From: Parasediminibacterium sp046546515
GTDB lineage: Bacteria > Bacteroidota > Bacteroidia > Chitinophagales > Chitinophagaceae
DNA length: 64,000 bases
Reading direction: 5' to 3'
NCBI RefSeq assembly: GCF_046546515.1
Contig: NZ_JBKHKJ010000003.1
Location: forward strand, 62,001-126,000
Of this stretch, positions 61,351-64,000 are shown piece after piece. The position numbers were made by a program, and so were the translations under genes. The notes below the pieces were generated by a model. That model saw only the letters and a program-made list of their open reading frames with translations. It was not told the DNA's origin and ran no database searches. Positions within the stretch are counted from its first letter, which is position 1; each line of letters opens with the position of its first letter.

Positions 61351-64000
61351 ATGAAAAAAATAGGCTTAGGATTGGCTTTTGTTTTTTGTTTGATAAGTCC
61401 CTGTTTGCATGCACAGCCTTTGAATATCTATGTTTTACCAACTGGGGCCGCTACAGGTAGTGGCAGCAGCACGGCAAACCCTGTTTCCCTCGCAAGGGCT
61501 AGGGCTATTGCCAAAACAACTGCCAACAAAACAATTACTTGCCACATTTGGCTGATGGATGGGGTATATAGCTATTTGGCGTTGGACTCCACAGACAGCC
61601 GCACTGCGGCTGCGCCTGTAACCTACCATTCCCTTAATCCGCTAAAAGCCATCTTCCAACCCATTACGCCTATAAACCCTGCTGATATATTACCTTTGCC
61701 AGATTCTATTAAAAATAGGGTCATTGACACCAATGCCCGCAAGAAGGTGAAACAAGTAAACCTTGCCAGCTACAAACTGAGCAACATGAACACGTGGCCC
61801 AAAACATTTTCTTACCCGGTAAGTATAACTGCTACCACCAACAGTAGGCAGCAATGGCCCATTATATACCAAAACACAACGCCATTGCCCATGGCACAAT
61901 ACCCAAACAACGATGTGATGCGGATAAAAAGGGTACTTACCAATGGCACAGGCAATACTAGCCCCGGTGGCACTTTTGTGTATCGGGACGACAGGGCAAA
62001 ATATTGGGGGCAAGCCATAAAAGATGGGCTTTGGCTGCGTGGCAGTTGGCGGGTAGATTGGCAAATGGATTTTGTGAAAACAGATTCCATATCCCTCACA
62101 GATTCCATTGTTTACCAAACCATTGGTGTGCAAGGAGGTATTGGCAACAAATATGCCCGGCCTGCGGGCAATGGCAAAGAACCTTATGTGGCTGTAAACC
62201 TGGTGGAAGAAATAGATGCCGTTGGGGAATGGAGCATCAACTTCGCAACTAAAATGCTGTACATATACCCGCCCGACACAGGCACACTGAACATTAGCAG
62301 CAACAGTGCCACCCAAAGCATTAAACTAACTGGTGTAAACTATACCAATTTTGAAGGCTTCAAGCTAGATGGCGGCTCATCTGACGGGGTGCTTTTAAGC
62401 AAATGCAACTATGTAACCCTCGCAGGCATGGAGATAACGCATGTGGCGGGCTATGGGGTTTTTATCACCAATGGCACCAACTGCACCGTAAGGAGCAATG
62501 ACATTCACGATGTGGGCGAAGGTGGCGTTTTCCTAATCAACAGCAATTTTACTGCCGACCAGTTGACCCTTACACCTTGCAACCACAAAGTAGTGAACAA
62601 CCATATTTACGATTATGCAAAGGATGTTTTTTTATATGCCGCCGCTGTAGATACCCGGAGCGTAATCGGTTGCTACACAGCCTTTAACCGTATACATGGC
62701 TGCCAGCACGTAGGCGTTTTGTATGGGGGCAACAACAACCGTTTTGAATACAACGACATTTCTGATGTGGTAGGCACTTATACAGACATGGGCGCTTTCT
62801 ACGGCTCTGAAAACCAAACAGAAAGAGGCAATACATTCTACAACAACTATGTGCATGACATGCACTACAAAGGCAGTGGGCTGTACACTGACAACTGGTA
62901 TTCTGGACAATTATTTACCAATAACATCATTACCAATTGCCTGTATGGATCGCAAAACAACTTTGGGTATTCCAACAATTTCTACAGCAATATTTATTAC
63001 AACAACAGCAAGGCACACCATACCAATGCCACAGGTTTTTTGCCCGATACCAACAAAAGCAACCTGACCAATTATACCAACCTTAAGAAAGTTTACAATG
63101 CCAGCACTATTTACCAGCAGGCATACCCAGATTTGGCCGACCTGTTTCCAACCACCAACAGCGCCTACACATCTTTGATATGGCCGCAACTCAAAGGCAA
63201 TGTATTCATAGGCACAGCTGTTGGCAAAGCCTGTTTGAACGGGGTGGCGGACAAAAGCCTGTTCAACACCAATGGCACTACCAATAGCAATTTTGCACAA
63301 ACAGGAAGCCCTTTTAAGCAAAATGGGTTGGTTTTCCAACAAAACCTGCTCATGGGAGGTGCTTTGTTTAATGCAGGCAATAACAATTTGTTGGATAGCC
63401 TTAAATCTACAGGGGCATTTGCCAAAACCACCAGTACCAATTGGCATATCGCCAGGGTTGGGCTATTTAAAGATTCCATTTACAGGCCATCCATTACCAC
63501 TACACAAACACCTGGCGTTACCCCTGCTTTTACATTGGCAGCTAGTAAACATGGGCTACTGCTCCCCGACACATTAGGCATAACCGTAACCATCAAAAAC
63601 CCGAATATCAACAATAGTTATTCCGCAGTGGCATTATACGATAATGATACTTTATTGAATTTGCCACTGACGCTGCAAAAAGCTAGTTTCGATTCCATAG
63701 TGCTTACAGCCCAATGGCAAAACCCAAGCATTGGGAAACATACCTTGGTAGCACATTTGCTAGACAGTACCGTTTGGGATTTCCCTTCCAGCCCTGTTGC
63801 TTTTTCCATAAGTTCCCCTTTGCCTGTTACCATCAGCCGTTTCATTGCTTCCCCTAGCGGCTGCGGGGCAATTGTGTCGTGGGAGATAGCCGATGAAGCA
63901 AACGTGCAAACCTATCAAGTACAGCAAAGCGATGCCGCAGGCATATTTACCACCGTAAAAACAATATTGGCAGCAAACAATGGCAGCAACAACAACTATA
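61351..64000 (+). CDS. Secreted right-handed beta-helix protein, cut by window edge
   Basis: At least 883 residues, open to the right edge. ATG 61351 gives a signal peptide (MKKIGLGLAFVFCLIS, cleavage near LHAQP). The start of the mature part (IYVLPTGAATGSGSSTANP) is typical for pectate-lyase-like beta-helix enzymes. The helix core is about 320-600: NYTNFEGFKLDGGSSDGVLL, NYVTLAGMEITHVAGYGVF, NNRFEYNDISDVVGTYTD. Then CARDB-like or Ig-like strands, and a segment (LPVTISRFIASPSGCGAIV) that in this phylum precedes a T9SS domain, probably past the edge. An acidic-polysaccharide lyase or glycosidase role is likely; no catalytic residues can be named with certainty. Confidence 0.85.
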   Translation, partial: MKKIGLGLAFVFCLISPCLHAQPLNIYVLPTGAATGSGSSTANPVSLARARAIAKTTANKTITCHIWLMDGVYSYLALDSTDSRTAAAPVTYHSLNPLKAIFQPITPINPADILPLPDSIKNRVIDTNARKKVKQVNLASYKLSNMNTWPKTFSYPVSITATTNSRQQWPIIYQNTTPLPMAQYPNNDVMRIKRVLTNGTGNTSPGGTFVYRDDRAKYWGQAIKDGLWLRGSWRVDWQMDFVKTDSISLTDSIVYQTIGVQGGIGNKYARPAGNGKEPYVAVNLVEEIDAVGEWSINFATKMLYIYPPDTGTLNISSNSATQSIKLTGVNYTNFEGFKLDGGSSDGVLLSKCNYVTLAGMEITHVAGYGVFITNGTNCTVRSNDIHDVGEGGVFLINSNFTADQLTLTPCNHKVVNNHIYDYAKDVFLYAAAVDTRSVIGCYTAFNRIHGCQHVGVLYGGNNNRFEYNDISDVVGTYTDMGAFYGSENQTERGNTFYNNYVHDMHYKGSGLYTDNWYSGQLFTNNIITNCLYGSQNNFGYSNNFYSNIYYNNSKAHHTNATGFLPDTNKSNLTNYTNLKKVYNASTIYQQAYPDLADLFPTTNSAYTSLIWPQLKGNVFIGTAVGKACLNGVADKSLFNTNGTTNSNFAQTGSPFKQNGLVFQQNLLMGGALFNAGNNNLLDSLKSTGAFAKTTSTNWHIARVGLFKDSIYRPSITTTQTPGVTPAFTLAASKHGLLLPDTLGITVTIKNPNINNSYSAVALYDNDTLLNLPLTLQKASFDSIVLTAQWQNPSIGKHTLVAHLLDSTVWDFPSSPVAFSISSPLPVTISRFIASPSGCGAIVSWEIADEANVQTYQVQQSDAAGIFTTVKTILAANNGSNNNY

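Noticed and set aside
61690..62316. 208-codon minus-strand open frame
   Set aside because: Antisense to the beta-helix gene; a product of that gene's codon bias.

Overview
The window is about 40% GC by eye and looks like a Bacteroidota chromosome, most likely a Chitinophagaceae-type member. The signs are Por-secretion (T9SS) C-terminal sorting domains of types A and B, an Oar-like TonB-dependent receptor, a DUF5686 outer-membrane barrel with a carboxypeptidase-like regulatory domain, weak Shine-Dalgarno signals, and genes for sphingolipid and inositol-lipid synthesis. No rRNA, tRNA, CRISPR array, complete insertion sequence or prophage was recognised.

Layout. (1) 1-7.5 kb, minus strand: a carbohydrate block with a GH2 glycosidase (cut by the left edge), a sialate O-acetylesterase-like protein and a heparinase II/III-like lyase. 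(2) 8.8-11.5 kb: a TPR histidine kinase and a NarL-type response regulator. (3) 12.2-21.7 kb, plus strand: two secreted proteins, a TCR/Tet-type MFS transporter, truB, a large hybrid kinase with GAF, PAS, two REC and HPt domains, and a DUF6515-like secreted protein. (4) 21.8-26.9 kb, minus strand: an MBL-fold hydrolase, rodA, pbp2 and a CDP-alcohol phosphotransferase homologue with an altered motif. (5) 27.6-29.4 kb, plus strand: an AraC-type regulator and a divergent SDR protein. (6) 29.4-40.7 kb, minus strand: an eleven-gene lipid operon. (7) 41.3-48.7 kb: a T9SS type B surface protein, an RluA-family pseudouridine synthase, two TPR proteins (one fused to an AAA+ ATPase) and serA. (8) 49.4-53.4 kb: a TonB-dependent receptor followed by a lipoprotein. 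(9) 54-64 kb: a giant T9SS protein with a possible lyase region, a small AT-rich island with a HEPN-like gene, and a right-handed beta-helix protein cut by the right edge.

The most coherent system is the operon at 29367-40659. It encodes serine palmitoyltransferase, a GNAT-like putative ceramide synthase, a CerR-like reductase, myo-inositol-3-phosphate synthase, a PgpA-like phosphatase, GtrA, a DUF5686 outer-membrane protein, a CDP-alcohol phosphotransferase, DUF4833, a fatty acid/sphingolipid hydroxylase and a PAP2 protein resembling an inositol-phosphorylceramide synthase. Read together, these could make hydroxylated inositol-phosphorylceramide from serine, acyl-CoA and glucose-6-phosphate, and possibly move it outward. 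Neighbouring serA could supply serine. Two 13-bp direct repeats spaced 21 bp apart lie upstream of the first gene.

The non-coding space is unusually structured. Three loci about 20 kb apart (8463-8561, 27217-27315, 49001-49098) each hold nine tandem 11-bp units that vary in sequence but keep a GTG-rich core. They have a CATTGA motif 31-32 bp before the array and TTAATATTA after it. A separate array at 11786-11974 has nine 21-bp units. Degenerate 7-bp tandem arrays, imperfect hairpins of the GCCAC-AAG type, REP-like palindromes and a 47-bp perfect dispersed repeat fill most other intergenic gaps. One repeat appears to have become the N-terminus of the MBL-fold protein. I found no published description of the 11-bp nine-unit element in memory, which is not proof that it is new.
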